64,000 bases of DNA, from NCBI GenBank assembly GCA_032207245.1, contig CM063501.1, positions 87,052,508 through 87,116,507 of the forward strand, given 5' to 3'. The stretch is from Pardosa pseudoannulata. Lineage: Eukaryota; Arthropoda; Arachnida; Araneae; Lycosidae. The position numbers were made by a program, and so were the translations under genes. Within the stretch, counting starts at the first letter, position 1, and every line of letters begins with the position of its first letter. The notes under the pieces are model-generated. The model did no database searches. It had not been told where the DNA came from and worked only from the letters and a program-made list of their open reading frames with translations. Below are positions 1 through 10,923 of the stretch, piece after piece.

Positions 1-290
1 ACATAAGGTTTGCAAAACTGATTTGCTAGACGCACTCACACGTTGTGGGTTGCATGCCCAGGTATTTTTTCGCGACTCCAGGAGGCGTGTGGTGTGGCCT
101 GTGGAAAAGATTGCACTTAAACTTCACAAAGTTTCAAGAATTGTGATTGGTTGTCAGGAGGCGATTCATGACCATGCTTGGAGTTCCGGGTCAATTTGGG
201 CAGAGCCGGAAAAGGACGCATTGTGCACAGGACAATAGAATAACGGTCGCATCAGCACAGGATAATGGATAAAGTATAGGGTTGGAGTAG
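1..290 (+). repeat. Dispersed repeat R1, first arm
   Basis: This stretch is richer in G+C than its surroundings. A degenerate copy lies in inverted orientation at about 598-735; both contain the block GGACGCATTGT and the phrase GCATCAGCACAGGATAATGG. A 71-codon ORF at 23-238 has no motif I recognise. The two copies are diverged and neither keeps a long frame, so this is most likely a relic of an unidentified mobile element. Confidence 0.6.
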
Positions 291-317
291 ATCAGAAGGA
301 AGGAAAACAAGGGACTT

Positions 318-550
318 GGCAATTTGTTTTCTTTCAGGTGTAGCACGTGGAGTGCTTCCTCTACTTTTTAATTTTTTATGTATTTTTTTTATCATATTTC
401 CTTGTCTTTTGTTCTATATTTGAATATTGTAATATAGTTCAGTGGCATTTTACTGTAATTAAAGACGATATAAAAAATTTTCGGCTATTAATGGCTTTGA
501 AATAACAACAGCAATGTACTACACCACAACATTTTAAAATTGCCAAAATC
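318..550 (+). repeat. Dispersed repeat R2, copy 1
   Basis: It begins with a pyrimidine tract ending TTTCAG followed by GTGTAGCACGTGG. It runs through a conserved AT-rich block (TGTTCTATATTTGAATATTG, AGTGGCATTTTACT) to a stretch reading AACAACAGCAATG. Copies lie at 772-975 and, shortened, at 34041-34158, all in the same orientation. The family is unidentified. Confidence 0.65.
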
Positions 551-597
551 CCTTCTTTTCCTGCCTTCTGAACTACTCCAGCAACCCTAGACTTTTT

Positions 598-735
598 TCA
601 TTATCCTGTGCTGATGCGTTCGTTGTTCCATTGTTCTGTTGACAATGCGTCCTTTCCCGGCTCTGTCCAGAAAACCGGGACTCTCAGGATCGGCCTGAAT
701 CACCTCCTGGATACCAATCAGAACTCTCCAGAAGG
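598..735 (-). repeat. Dispersed repeat R1, inverted arm
   Basis: This is the reverse-complement copy of the R1 segment at 1-290, recognised by the inverted GCATCAGCACAGGATAATG and GGACGCATTGT blocks. It is shorter and diverged. R2 copy 2 follows directly, so the R1-R2 association is repeated with R1 flipped. Confidence 0.55.
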
Positions 736-771
736 AAGAAAAAGAGCAGCATGTTCTTAGACTTTGGCAAT

Positions 772-975
772 TTTTCATTCAGGTGTAGGACGTGGAATGC
801 TTCTTTCACTTATTTTTTTTTATATATATTTAATTATCTTTTGTTCTATATTTGAATATTGTAATATAGATCAGTGGCATTTTACTATAATTAATATTAA
901 AGACGATATAAAGCAAGCTTGGGATATTAATGGATTTGAAGTAACAACAGCAATGCACTAGACCACAGCAAAACC
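772..975 (+). repeat. Dispersed repeat R2, copy 2
   Basis: Second copy of R2, with the same TTCAG-GTGTAGG start and the same AT-rich core and AACAACAGCAATG tail as at 318-550. Small indels separate the two copies. The 65-codon ORF at 764-961 crosses this non-coding repeat and is not credible as a gene. Confidence 0.65.
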
Positions 976-1053
976 ACAGTTTTGATTTTTGTTTGTAAAG
1001 ACCCCTAAATGTTCAGAAATCTTTCAGAACTTTCTACGACCTTCAAACTTTTT

Positions 1054-1262
1054 TTAACCCTTTAACGGACAGTAGTTTCGTAGCAAAACCCCCTATTAAA
1101 CATCTTTTTTTTTAAACTTTACTTTTTGGAGTACTTTACTTTATCTTTTTATAATTATTTACGGCTCCAGTCTCATACATCTGTGATATATGGAAGCCAA
1201 CGATGTAGAATCAAGACCTTTTGCAGTTAAAAAAAACCTTTTGGAGATATGGATGAGTTTTC

Positions 1263-1340
<78 letters not shown>

Positions 1341-1821
1341 TATACATTAAAAATACATTATATATTGTATATATTTTACATATTTTATACATTTTATCAT
1401 ATTATATTTTTGATATTTTAAATATATAACAGATGATATTTCTACGTTTAACTTATTTCTTTTTCTATTGAAATATATGTACTTAAACTTTCTGTACTTG
1501 AGAAGTCAGATTCAATTTATCTTACTTATGACCTCAAATAAAAGTATCTATACATACAACACTTTTAAGTTGTTAAGATATTTATTTATTATACCAGTTT
1601 AAGGATTATCATTTACTGTTCTTCCAGTATAGTTAAACTTTTAAAAAGGCATAATGTTCAAGCACTTCTCAAACCCTAATTTGGTATCCTCTAAGGCAAA
1701 CCCTTCTAAGGAATGTAAAGAAAATTTATACATTTTACATATACAAGGCTTATAGATAACATTTATAAACAAATTACATTAAATTCCCATGAATTTATTT
1801 TGGTGACCTTTAAAGGGTTAA
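1054..1821. mobile_element. TTAA-bounded element (CCCTTTAA ends)
   Basis: The element starts TTAACCCTTTAACGGACAG and ends as its inverted form, ...TTTAAAGGGTTAA. TTAA at both outer edges fits the target duplication of piggyBac-type transposons. The interior is AT-rich and carries the TA microsatellite; no transposase is visible. Element status rests on the matching ends only. Confidence 0.6.
1264..1335. repeat. (TA)n microsatellite
   Basis: About 70 bases of nearly pure TA repeat inside the TTAA-bounded element. Both strands translate as alternating Tyr-Ile, which explains the spurious ORFs on each strand here. Confidence 0.97.
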
Positions 1822-2369
1822 CACAAAAAACTCATTTCCTCAACCTTAAGAATTTCGGTTACAAGAAACGATTCTTGCGTAAAGGCAAATGTTCGGTACA
1901 GAAAAGGTTCGACGACTGAAGCGAGACATCTAAGAATCTGATAATGCAATATTTCAAGGAAATATAACATTCGTTCTATAGAAATAAGTATCTGGAACAG
2001 ATGAATCAAAGAATCAATACAGATAACGGAATAATTAGAGAATGAGAGATCGAAGTTTGAGACCGATTGAACCTAGTAATTTTGAAACGACTGCCGACTC
2101 ATTGAAAATTCTCTATAACCGAATGCCATTATCCCAGTTTTGTTGAAGCATTGAAGTTTCTAGCCTCTTAATTGTGGCTTTGAGGGAAACAATCTTTAGG
2201 TCTCAACTTACAATTTACCATTGAAATATTGATTATTTAAGTAAGCAATTTATTAGATATGAAATATTTTGAAATTTTATATTTGCTTTTATTCGCAACC
2301 TGTGGGAAAATATAATTTTGATTGGATATGGTTAGAGAAAATTTTAGGACATACTGGTTTGAAATAATA
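1822..2369. other. AT-rich DNA, nothing identified
   Basis: I see no gene, repeat copy or structured RNA in this stretch. Confidence 0.5.
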
Positions 2370-3465
2370 TTAAGGTATCCGTCTACGTTCGGAGAACTTT
2401 TTTCTTTAAACGTAGAAACTAGTTTATGTCTTTACATTTTTAGATTTATTTTTTATATTATCATAGATAATTGCACTAAAAAATTTATTCCTGCAGAAGT
2501 TTTTCTCAAATTTCTAATAAATGAAGAAAATTTAGTAAAAAAATCGGGTTTTTTTCAAAAGGTATAATTTTTTAGCAAATTAAATTATTTCAATATTTTT
2601 CAATGCATTTCTTATAGACTGGACTAGTGAATCACATAAAATCTTTGCTTAATTTACATTTGGTAAAAAATTTTGGTCCTTCAAAATCATACACATTGAA
2701 TTTTTAACGAATTTTCATTACCTTTATATATAACTATGGGTGTAACATCATTAAAAATTATCCAAATTTAAAGCTTTTAGATCATTCACTAGTAAATACT
2801 ATCAAAAGCATATATAATAATTTTCAAAAAAATATTTTAAGAACTTTTTTGAGACATCACATTTCAAGTTTCAACATTATATTAAAAATACCGTTCTGAG
2901 AAAAACGCATTTGAAATTTATGAAAGCCACTTTAGCTGTTAAAAAATTAAAATACGCGTTTTTTTTTTTTTTTTTTTTTGTTTTATTTTTTTTTTTTTGT
3001 TTATTATAAATATTTTTTTTTTTTTTATTTTTTTTTTTTTTTTTTTTTTTTTATTTTTTTTTTTTTTATTATTTTTTTTTTTTTAGTTTTTTTTTTAAAA
3101 AAATAAAAAATCCCCACACTTTCACTTGCTTCAAAACTATCTAATTGACAAGATGAGCTTAATTATTAAAAATACTAGAAAAATGTTTAAATTAATCTTC
3201 ATGAAAATTTAAAAAGTTTTGTCCAAAAAATGCTCTTTAAAAGGCTTTAAATTCACAACTTCCGGTTCCGAAGTCGCTACTTTCGTTTTGTTTCGACAAC
3301 TGTCACTGATGTTTAAACAGCTGTAAATTTTCTTTAAAATGCCGTAGAAACAAAAACAAAAACAGATTTAGAAGCCTAAAAGTTGAAATTTTACAATAGA
3401 GAAATAAAAAAAAAATTATGATTTTTGGCAAAAAATGCCGTTTTCAATTTAGACGCATACCTTAA
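2370..3465. mobile_element. TTAA-bounded element, GGTATCCG family, copy 1
   Basis: The left end reads TTAAGGTATCCGTCTACG and the right end is the diverged inverse (...AGACGCATACCTTAA). TTAA flanks both sides. Long parts match the copy at 20515-21261, including TTCATCATTTTTTAG-like AT-rich blocks and the shared AAAACAGATTT tail. This copy is enlarged by a T-rich expansion at about 2958-3095 and by unrelated sequence after it. No transposase is visible. Confidence 0.75.
2958..3095. repeat. Homopolymer T expansion
   Basis: A nearly continuous poly-T tract interrupted by single G or A residues, inside the GGTATCCG element. The copy at 20.5-21.3 kb lacks it, so it expanded after that copy's divergence or is an assembly-sensitive tract. 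Confidence 0.9.
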
Positions 3466-4083
3466 ATAAATAAAAGTTCAGTGGAGGCTATTGAAAAGTA
3501 AATAAAAAATAACGGAAGTTTCACGATATGCCGAAATCATTATAGCGAGGTTTGTCTGTTTTAAGCTTCTTATTTTGAATTTTAACAGATGGTCCCTTTT
3601 GCGTGACTAGTCGGTCAATCTCGCCTCCTTAGCGCATGCAAACTGTCTGACAACTATCACATTCTCATTTCATCTGCATTTTCAACACATTATAATAGTT
3701 CGCGGATGGCTTATTACATCTCATATATAATCGAATTTACATATGTGTCGTCTTTAGGCTTACCCAAGCACCCGCATATGCTACAATTGTTACGAAATTA
3801 AACATAGGCAATAAAAGAACTAGTACCGACTCCAAGAAAACATTTATTTAGATATGTATGTGATGATTATGGGATACTAGTCTGTGTTATATTAAAATAG
3901 GTTTTCTTACTCTCATAGAACTATATAATACTTACAGAACTACATATTAATTTCAACATACATATAAATCTCTTAAAGAAATATCTTTTTTGAACAAGAG
4001 GTTGATAATAAAAATACTTCAAATATACTACGGCAAAATGCCGGTGAATTGTTCATTACCAAAACCCCGATTACACGTATAAA
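3466..4083. other. AT-rich DNA, nothing identified
   Basis: Low-complexity AT-rich sequence with a slightly G+C-richer stretch near 3590-3660. I see no reading frame, repeat copy or RNA gene. Confidence 0.5.
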
Positions 4084-4409
4084 TCCCCTATATAATAATA
4101 GCCTGGCCTAAGTTATCTGTCCGTCTGTTCTAGAATTTATGAAGCGGTTGGACCTGAAATGGATACAGGCATCCATATTGCGTGATTCATGAGTTAGGGT
4201 TAGCAAAATTCAAAGCGAGTTCGAAAATGTTCGAAATCCCCCCTTCCCCCTTTTCGATCGTCTAATGCCATTATTTCAAGCCCTATATTCTCCTGTTAGG
4301 AGCAGGTGATTAAGTTTATCACATAATAAATAGGTAAAAATAACAATTTTTTCTAGCATTATGACGTCATTATTTTAACAATCACATTTAATCATTCCTT
4401 ATTTTAAAT

Positions 4410-5136
4410 CAGGGCTTCGAACCGTAATTTTTTTTGTTCCGGTTTTCGTTCCGGTTCAACTAAAAAATTAATATCGGTTCAGTTCCGGTTTTCGCTCCGC
4501 CAAAAATAACTGTTTTCGTTTCAGTTCCAAATGAATAATTTCATTTTATGTATATTCTTATTTGTACTAAAAATGTAATTCTATCAAAATTTAGAAGATT
4601 TTATTCTTTTTTTAATTGGTACACTATGTGAATTGATACAAACAGCAGGTACGATAAGAGCGGCGAGCATTGGCATTGTTATCCATTATCAAAATCGCAT
4701 TTGACAACTAGGTTCATGATTACCCACATTCGTCGTTTGACTCTCACATCGTGCACTTGGCCTTGCAATAATTATGTAAAAAATATATTATTTATTTAAC
4801 ATATGAAAATTGCCTCTAATTATTAATATATCTTCTAACGTGGTTTCACTGAGATTACTTCTGTTGCCTCGGAGAATAAATTTCAAACCTGAAAACGCTC
4901 TTTCAACAAATATCAAAATAGGAAATCGAGAAGCAGTATACATGTAATGATAATTATAAAGTTGACGTTAAATTAGAAAATATTGATAAGTTGGTAACAG
5001 TAACAAAATGACTGAAAGATATATCGAACCGAAATAAACCGATATTTTTTTCGGTTCAGTTCCGGTTTTCGTTCCTACCAAAATAACGGTTTTTTCCGGT
5101 TTTCGGTTTTCGGTTCAGTTCCGGTTCGAAGCCCTG
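4410..5136 (-). mobile_element. Deleted hAT-family transposon nested in Helitron H1
   Basis: The ends are CAGGGCTTCGAACCG and its exact inverse CGGTTCGAAGCCCTG. The element is bracketed by a perfect 8-bp direct repeat TTTTAAAT (4402-4409 and 5137-5144), as expected for hAT insertion. Subterminal DNA is full of repeated CCGGTT/TTTCGGTT motifs, possible transposase binding sites. Only the C-terminal part of the transposase frame remains, on the minus strand. Confidence 0.92.
4795..4945 (-). pseudogene. hAT transposase C-terminal (dimerisation) fragment
   Basis: The minus-strand frame reads TASRFPILIFVERAFSGLKF followed by LRGNRSNLSETTLEDILIIRG. This matches the hAT-family C-terminal dimerisation region: the [V/S]ERAFS motif followed by R-x-x-L and a hydrophobic heptad-like run. 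Only about 45-50 codons survive; the catalytic RNase-H-like domain and the BED finger are gone, so the product cannot transpose. Its orientation defines the nested element as minus strand. Confidence 0.88.
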
Positions 5137-5604
5137 TTTTAAATTATTTAAGTATCGTCTATATTATTTTCGACAACAAATTATTTTTATAAAAGTCTAG
5201 GAGTCTATTTCCCGGACTAATAAATATCCAGCGTTTAAGTTATATATATTTGAAAATTAAAAAGTGTGTTTGTTTGTGTGTGTGTGTGTTTTACATAACC
5301 ACACGGTTTGTAATCGATTCGCTATTTTGGACTTCATTCATATATACCGCCCAATAATCACTGTTCATATTAAAACCTCTGCTGTCTATTCTCTCATGTA
5401 ATATGACAAGATAAATTAAAGTTGGCAACTAGTATACGGTCAGTAAAGATAAACAATTATTGAGCATATATCAGATAATTATCAGACAAAAAACAAACCA
5501 TTTGTTTACAAGCCTCATAGGGTAATTTACAATCATGGGAAATTAAAAATTTTACTCTTCCCGTCATATGACGGGCTATATGCTAGTTACTTAAATCGAT
5601 GCCT

Positions 5605-5690
5605 GCGAACAACCATATCAGAAGGTGAATTGAACCCTTGCACTCCAGTACTGAAGCGCAGCACTTTATCAATTCGACCATCATTCGGGT
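5605..5690 (-). other. tRNA-like sequence between two Helitron 3' ends
   Basis: On the minus strand TGGTCGAATTGATAAAGTGC resembles an A box and CAAGGGTTCAATTC a B box, at about tRNA spacing. The acceptor stem is not convincing, so I read it as a tRNA-derived pseudogene or SINE fragment, not a working tRNA. It lies in the segment between the two Helitron termini. Confidence 0.5.
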
Positions 5691-5771
5691 AACCCGAAAT
5701 GGCATAATCATGGACTAATCTGGAAAATTAAAAATTTTACTCTTCTCGTCACATGACGGGCTATATGCTAG

Positions 5772-7930
5772 TTAAAAATAGTTATTGGCCACATTCGAAA
5801 ATTTACCGTCGTTCGTTATAGCCTAGCTAGCCAATTGAGATATATGCCCTTTTTCAAGTCTTATTTATCGAGAGACGCTAAATTGAAAATCCTAATATAT
5901 TTATTAATGTATTTCTGTTTTAATTAATAATACTGAAAAGCTTGGACTGTAGTCAGAAAAATTTACTTTTATTATAAAGTACCTGTGTAAAGGAAAAATC
6001 TCAGTGCAACAAATATTAAAATTTCAGTCTATATTAGTCAGTGTGTGATACTCGAGCTCTTTTCAGACAACAATGTGACGTTGAGAAACGAAACTTACTT
6101 TTAAGCAGTTAAAAAATGTGTAAATAAAATCTCGAATGTAGCATACAACCAAACTTTAAAAAATTGTATAATTTAAGAAGTATACAAGGAACTCATGGGG
6201 TGTCCGCATCAGATTTTTTATGTTATCACTGAGAGAAAATTTTATTTTGTTCCGTAAAGGCAAATACATAATTCGGATTATATTGTCTTTTTTAAATTCA
6301 AATATTATACTGATTTTTCTCCATGATATAAGGTTTCTTGAAAGAAAGGCATTTATAATTTCAAATACTTTTATATCTTTTTCATTCTTCACTACACAAT
6401 TTTTAAACATTTTGACTCACCTAGAAAGTCAGAAATAAGGATTTTATTCTATTTTTACTCATGAAACTAGCGTTTTAATGATCCACCAATAATCTACAAG
6501 CATACTAGATATAACATATATGTACTAGAATAGGAATGCATTTGCCTTGATACCGCTTTTTAACGAATATTTCCTGGTAGAAGTTCCCTCTGCAGGTCAC
6601 TTAATGCGCCAAGATTTTCTGGCCCATTCTTTGAAGAAATCTAAGTGCGAATGCACTAAGTGTACTTTTAAGGACATGTTACAACCCTAATTTTAAATAT
6701 CATGTTATGAGAATTTTAACAACATCACGGTAATTTTCTGCCTTTCGAATTCTCAAAAAACTTTAGCATCATTTTTGAATTCTTGCCAAGCTACTTTCTC
6801 CATTGCATTCAAAATTTTTTGAAACTGTTCATTATGCTTCAGTGATCGTATTTGTAAGTTTATATATATTATTATTTTTACTTTTTGCTTCATTAATTTT
6901 AGTAAACTTCTGTTTTAAACACATGAAACCAGGAATATTGTTCATGACCTTGAGGAAATTCTTCAATAATTCTAGTTTGATATGTAAGGAAAATTGTTTA
7001 ACTTGTTTTGTAATTACACATGTTTCATATTTTTCTTTTCAAGAATGCATGATTCGCATTTGGACCTTTCTCTGCTATATAATTGGAATTTTCAGTTCCC
7101 ATATCTCAAGGGGACAAAAAAACAAGAAGCAACAGATGAAATATTAGTACAATTTGCTTCAATTTACCATAAATCTTTTATCCCCCTGGAAAGCCTACAC
7201 CAGATGTAATAGACAGTTGACAGATTTATGCTTATGTACTCTTATACAGTTCATCCCCTTCAACATTGTCCGAACTTAAAGATTCTTTTTCTTTCTAAGT
7301 TTTTGCTATTCATTCCGACATGTTACATGCTGCTGTAACGAACATTGTAGGTCGCCTTAGTAACGTCGTTAAATGTGCTTGCTGTCCTGTTGAACACTTG
7401 TTATTACACGAAAAAGGAAGCACTGATGTCCTGTTCATTGTGTTTCTATTTTCTCAGCTGTCTCTACCGGTGCCTGTTTTTCATCCAACTTGATATGATT
7501 CTAAACTAAATATGCTTTATTTTTTTAACCCTTTCGTGACAACCGCACATATTTATCATTATTCCTACCGTTTGTATATTATTTTAAAGTTTTAACGGTG
7601 AGCCTATTGTAGGTATTGTGACTCGGATTCTCGTTGCATCGTGCGAAGGGAAATCTCGCGTATATGTAGCATTACTCTTCACACAAGGGAAAGCTTGAAT
7701 GCAGTGGAAAAAATTGAATTAAGCCTATCATTCACTTCTTGCGAGTCCAGTCCTGTGCTGTTGTGAACATCAGAAATATAGTTCTTCTGTAAGGCAAGAT
7801 TCGCAAGAGTGTGATTTGTAATTCCTACTTCACTAATCTGTAGTGAGATTTCTGTGTGCTTCTAAAATGGTTGTAAAAAAAGTGAATTAAAAGGATTAAA
7901 AGTTCATTTGATATTTTGAGCACAACTTTT
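5772..7930. other. AT-rich DNA with one isolated TTAA-type end
   Basis: Mostly unstructured AT-rich sequence. A 114-codon ORF at 6803-7147 is hydrophobic and rich in F, L, I and S, as expected from T-rich DNA, with no recognisable motif. At 7525 a sequence TTAACCCTTTCGTGAC looks like one end of a TTAA element, but I found no matching right end. Confidence 0.5.
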
Positions 7931-7933
7931 ATC

Positions 7934-8570
7934 TGTAGGGACCGAAAGGAAAAAGTCACTCCTTTGGAAAAAGTCACTCCCTTGGGACTGACATTTTTCT
8001 TTTTCAACTCCTCTTCTTAGCCCACTCTCCTGTTTCTAACCATGGATCTTGTTGGTGCTTCAACCACATTTGGCGAAATTGGCGTACTTGCAGCTTGCGT
8101 GCGTGGCGTGCTTGCAGCTTGACGTTTGAAATCTGGCAAGGGGATCGTAACTCAACAAATTGATACATAAACAAAAACAACATTTTGAGGAAAATTTTTA
8201 CAAAAATTGAATATTTAAAATCTAATTGAATTAACAAAGAAAACACAAAGGAAACACATAACATTCATACTAAATAGACTGAAACATTCACTTAATCACA
8301 AATTAAATAAACTGAGTGTGATTTTCATCACAAATTTGTGATTTAGTGTAAATTGTAAAATTAATTTAAAGTGGAGGAGTTAAATTTTGAGTGGAGGTTG
8401 AAGAGGAGTTGTAAAATTGAAAAAAATTTTTCAAATCTCTTATTTGAGACTTCATTCCCTTAAGACTGACAGTAGACTTCTCATTTGAGAAACGTCAATC
8501 CCTAGAGACTGACGGTAAACTTTCCGATTAAAAGACTAGTGTCAGCCCACTGTCATCCCTAGGGACGGAC
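7934..8570. repeat. Cluster of TCCCTAGGGA-type palindromes
   Basis: Imperfect palindromes of the form GTCA-TCCCTAGGGA-TGAC recur at about 7972-7991, 8451-8470, 8494-8513 and 8552-8570, the last three 43-58 bp apart. A partial relative lies near 7934. Between them is a minus-strand ORF (8004-8264) whose last 35 codons have a plausible but unrecognised composition (…QFRQMWLKHQQDPWL…). Confidence 0.55.
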
Positions 8571-9241
8571 TTCAGAATCAGAGTGATAAACAGCGTCAAA
8601 TGACCTAATTTTTGATTTTGATATTAAGATGTGTGGAGGAACTTAATAAAGATTTAGTGAAACAAATTTAGTGTATTTAGTATTCACCTGTAAAATAAAG
8701 AATATAAAACTGAAAGAAAATTATTTCTAAAGTAGCATCTAGCCCATCATATGATGAGATCCGACAATTTTTTAATTTTCCAGAATTGTAATGTACCTTA
8801 TGAGACAAGTAAAAAAATAGTTTGTTTTTTAGCTGAAAATTCTCTTGTAACAAAAAATAATGGATGGTTAAATTTAAAATTATCACTCATGTACCTAATC
8901 TTATAATAAGCCAATTATAAAAGAAAATTATTTACGTAATATCTATGTTCAGTAATAAAACGTATAAAAATAACGCAGATGATATTTAAATAATTTAAAA
9001 TAAGAAAGGATTAAATGCGATAATAAAGAAATGACGTCATAATGCTAAAAATGTTATTTTTACCTATTTATGTGATAAATTGATAAATTTAACCGTTTGA
9101 TCTTAAAATAGGGTTTGAAATAATTGCATTAAGCGATCGAAAAGTGGGGAAGGGGTGTATTTCGAACGTTTTAAAGACAGTAATTTTAGCTGTGATATGA
9201 AGCATATTTATACCAATTTATTTTTAAATCTGAAAAATACG

Positions 9242-10776
9242 TTAACCCTTTGAAGATCACGATTACAAATTCTTTGGTATTTAATACAATTAGGTTATAA
9301 ATTTTATTTACAAGTCTTATAGATTTGAAATATATGAAAAAATATTTTTACATTCTTTGGAGGGGGAGGGCGAAATTTAGAGAGGGGGATTTGACTATGA
9401 AATTCTCCCCTTGTACAGCAGGAAAATATTTCTTTCTTTAAACTTTAATTAAATTTGGAGAGCAATGAATAATTACCCTTAAAATAATGTAATTAATAAA
9501 TAACTAAACAATTAATAAGTAATGTTTTGGGAAGTATTTTCATACGAGATCATGAAGAAAATCGAACTCTCAATTCTTCCATGCAAAGGACATTCAAAAA
9601 AGTATATTTCAAATAGAAATAAATTAAATAAAGTGATACATCTATTTTTAATTTAAAGTATCATAAACAAAGAAAAAAAATCCTGGTGTGTTAAAATTGA
9701 TAATACGTATTAACAGGTGGTATTCCCTACGAAGTCACCTCAGGTAAAAAAACAGATGCTGAGTTGATGAAGAGACATTCTTTATTTTTTTTAATTTGCT
9801 CAAATAATTTTTTTCACTTTATATTACACAAGTGAATATCGTCTACTTCTGCCATGATCAAGTAGTGGGTTTGTAGATGCATTGTTTACTTTTAAAGACA
9901 TTACGGCGATTAATGTACAGATTGAAAATAACCTCAGATAAGTCGCAGCAAATAAAAACTAAGGCAGAATTTTTAGGTTAGCCAAAGATCGACATGGCTC
10001 CCGCGGAAACATTTTTCCGTTCCAAAAATACGTCAGCAAGGGTGTTAAAATTTCATCTCTCTGTGTTACCCCGTCTCTCAAAATTATCAGAACTTCTAGG
10101 CTGCGCTCACGCCAAAAGCGCCGAAACACAGCCAGCAAGAGGGTTGCCAGGCGCCAAGAAAACCCCACTCTCGGGGGGGAGAGCGAGGCCTCTCGCGGCT
10201 CTGACCAATGAAACGTCGAAACAAGGCGCGCGGAGATCAAAAACCCAATCGCAGAGAGGCGCAACTCCTGTAATGAAAATTCGCCAACAACGATGCGGAG
10301 CGGAGCTTGGCAACACACCACAACGCGGTACCCTTCAAAGGCGCGGCATCTTATCGGAAACCGAAAGCACCGTCAGCACTTCTGTCAGAATATGATCTGA
10401 TGGGCGCAAAATTATGGACGAAAGGCCTGAGGTCGACGGATGCAGGTGGCCAGAATTGGACGCTGGGTCCGAAATATAACCCCAGATCGGGGGCGGCTCT
10501 GTTTGAAAAAGACAGGCTGTACTCGTGAGAAAAACTAAAACTGCACCTGCAAGGGGCCATATGCGAAATAAAAAGCGCAAAATGTAGTTTAAAATCTATC
10601 TACCCCACGAGGGAAATATGTAATGAAGGGACATGAAAAATCTTCATTACAGTAGTGATACATCTATTTTTAATTTAAAGTATCAAAAACAAAGAAAAAA
10701 AATTAACGTGTTTAAAACAGATAAAAAGTATTAACAGGTGGTTTCCATACGAAACCAATGTCCTTAAAAGGGTTAA
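9242..10776. mobile_element. TTAA-bounded element carrying a CpG-rich segment
   Basis: The ends are TTAACCCTTTGAAGATCAC and the inverse ...TGTCCTTAAAAGGGTTAA, with TTAA on both sides. A ~100-bp block (starting AGTGATACATCTATTTTTAA) occurs at about 9629-9730 and again at 10653-10755, the second copy adjoining the right end. Between them lies non-repeat, CpG-rich DNA. The arrangement suggests that the terminal region was duplicated and foreign DNA became enclosed. No transposase is visible. Confidence 0.65.
9985..10560. promoter_or_regulatory. CpG-rich island, possible captured promoter
   Basis: A sharp G+C- and CpG-rich island in AT-rich surroundings. It has two CCAAT-type sites in the same direction (GACCAATGA at about 10203, CCCAATCG at about 10245), GGCGCC and GCGCGC blocks. 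Overlapping ORFs lie on both strands: 133 codons at 9994-10395 (+), 73 at 10307-10528 (+), 120 at 9959-10321 (-). Open frames on both strands are expected where CpG is high and stop codons are rare, so I do not call a gene. A promoter/first-exon region of a host gene captured by the element is one reading; recent foreign DNA is another. Confidence 0.4.
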
Positions 10777-10923
10777 GAGAAGATAAACATTACTCGCTTT
10801 GAATTTTGCTAACTGTAACTGATCAAGAATCCAATATGGATGCTTCTATCAATTCCAGATCCAACCGCTTCATAAATTCGAAAACAGACGAACAGATAAT
10901 TTAGGCTATTATTATAAAGTGGA

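Larger units (their letters stand above)
4084..5771 (+). mobile_element. Non-autonomous Helitron, copy H1, with nested hAT element and two 3' ends
   Basis: The 5' end is TCCCCTATATAATAATAGCC after an A. The 3' end at 5586 is the hairpin CCCGTCATATGACGGG, then CTATATG and CTAG, followed by T: the classic Helitron layout (5' TC, 3' hairpin plus CTRR, insertion between A and T). A second, slightly mutated hairpin-plus-CTAG end lies at 5771, with a tRNA-like stretch between the two. No Rep/helicase protein is present. A hAT element is inserted at 4410-5136. Confidence 0.88.
8732..10923 (-). mobile_element. Non-autonomous Helitron, copy H2, interrupted
   Basis: The inverted 3' end reads GTAGCATCTAGCCCATCATATGATG (hairpin kept, CTAG decayed). 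The inverted 5' end reads GGCTATTATTATAAAGTGGA-like sequence. The outer parts (8732-9170 and 10790-10923) align with Helitron H4. The middle is replaced by a TTAA-bounded element at 9242-10776. TGACGTCA occurs at 9032. Confidence 0.82.

Noticed and set aside
23..238. 71-codon ORF at the window start as a gene
   Set aside because: It sits in the R1 repeat; the inverted R1 copy does not keep the frame, and no motif is visible.
1159..1429. ORFs of 77 and 79 codons on both strands
   Set aside because: They are Tyr-Ile translations of a TA microsatellite; same for 58968-59355.
6803..7147. 114-codon ORF, hydrophobic
   Set aside because: Composition follows T-rich DNA; no domain, no conserved copy, overlapping alternative frame.
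7525..7560. A complete TTAA element starting TTAACCCTTTCGTGAC
   Set aside because: I found no matching inverted right end within several kb.
9994..10528. Long ORFs on both strands in the CpG-rich island as genes
   Set aside because: High CpG lowers stop frequency on all frames; frames overlap on opposite strands and none has a recognisable domain. Kept only as a captured-DNA candidate.
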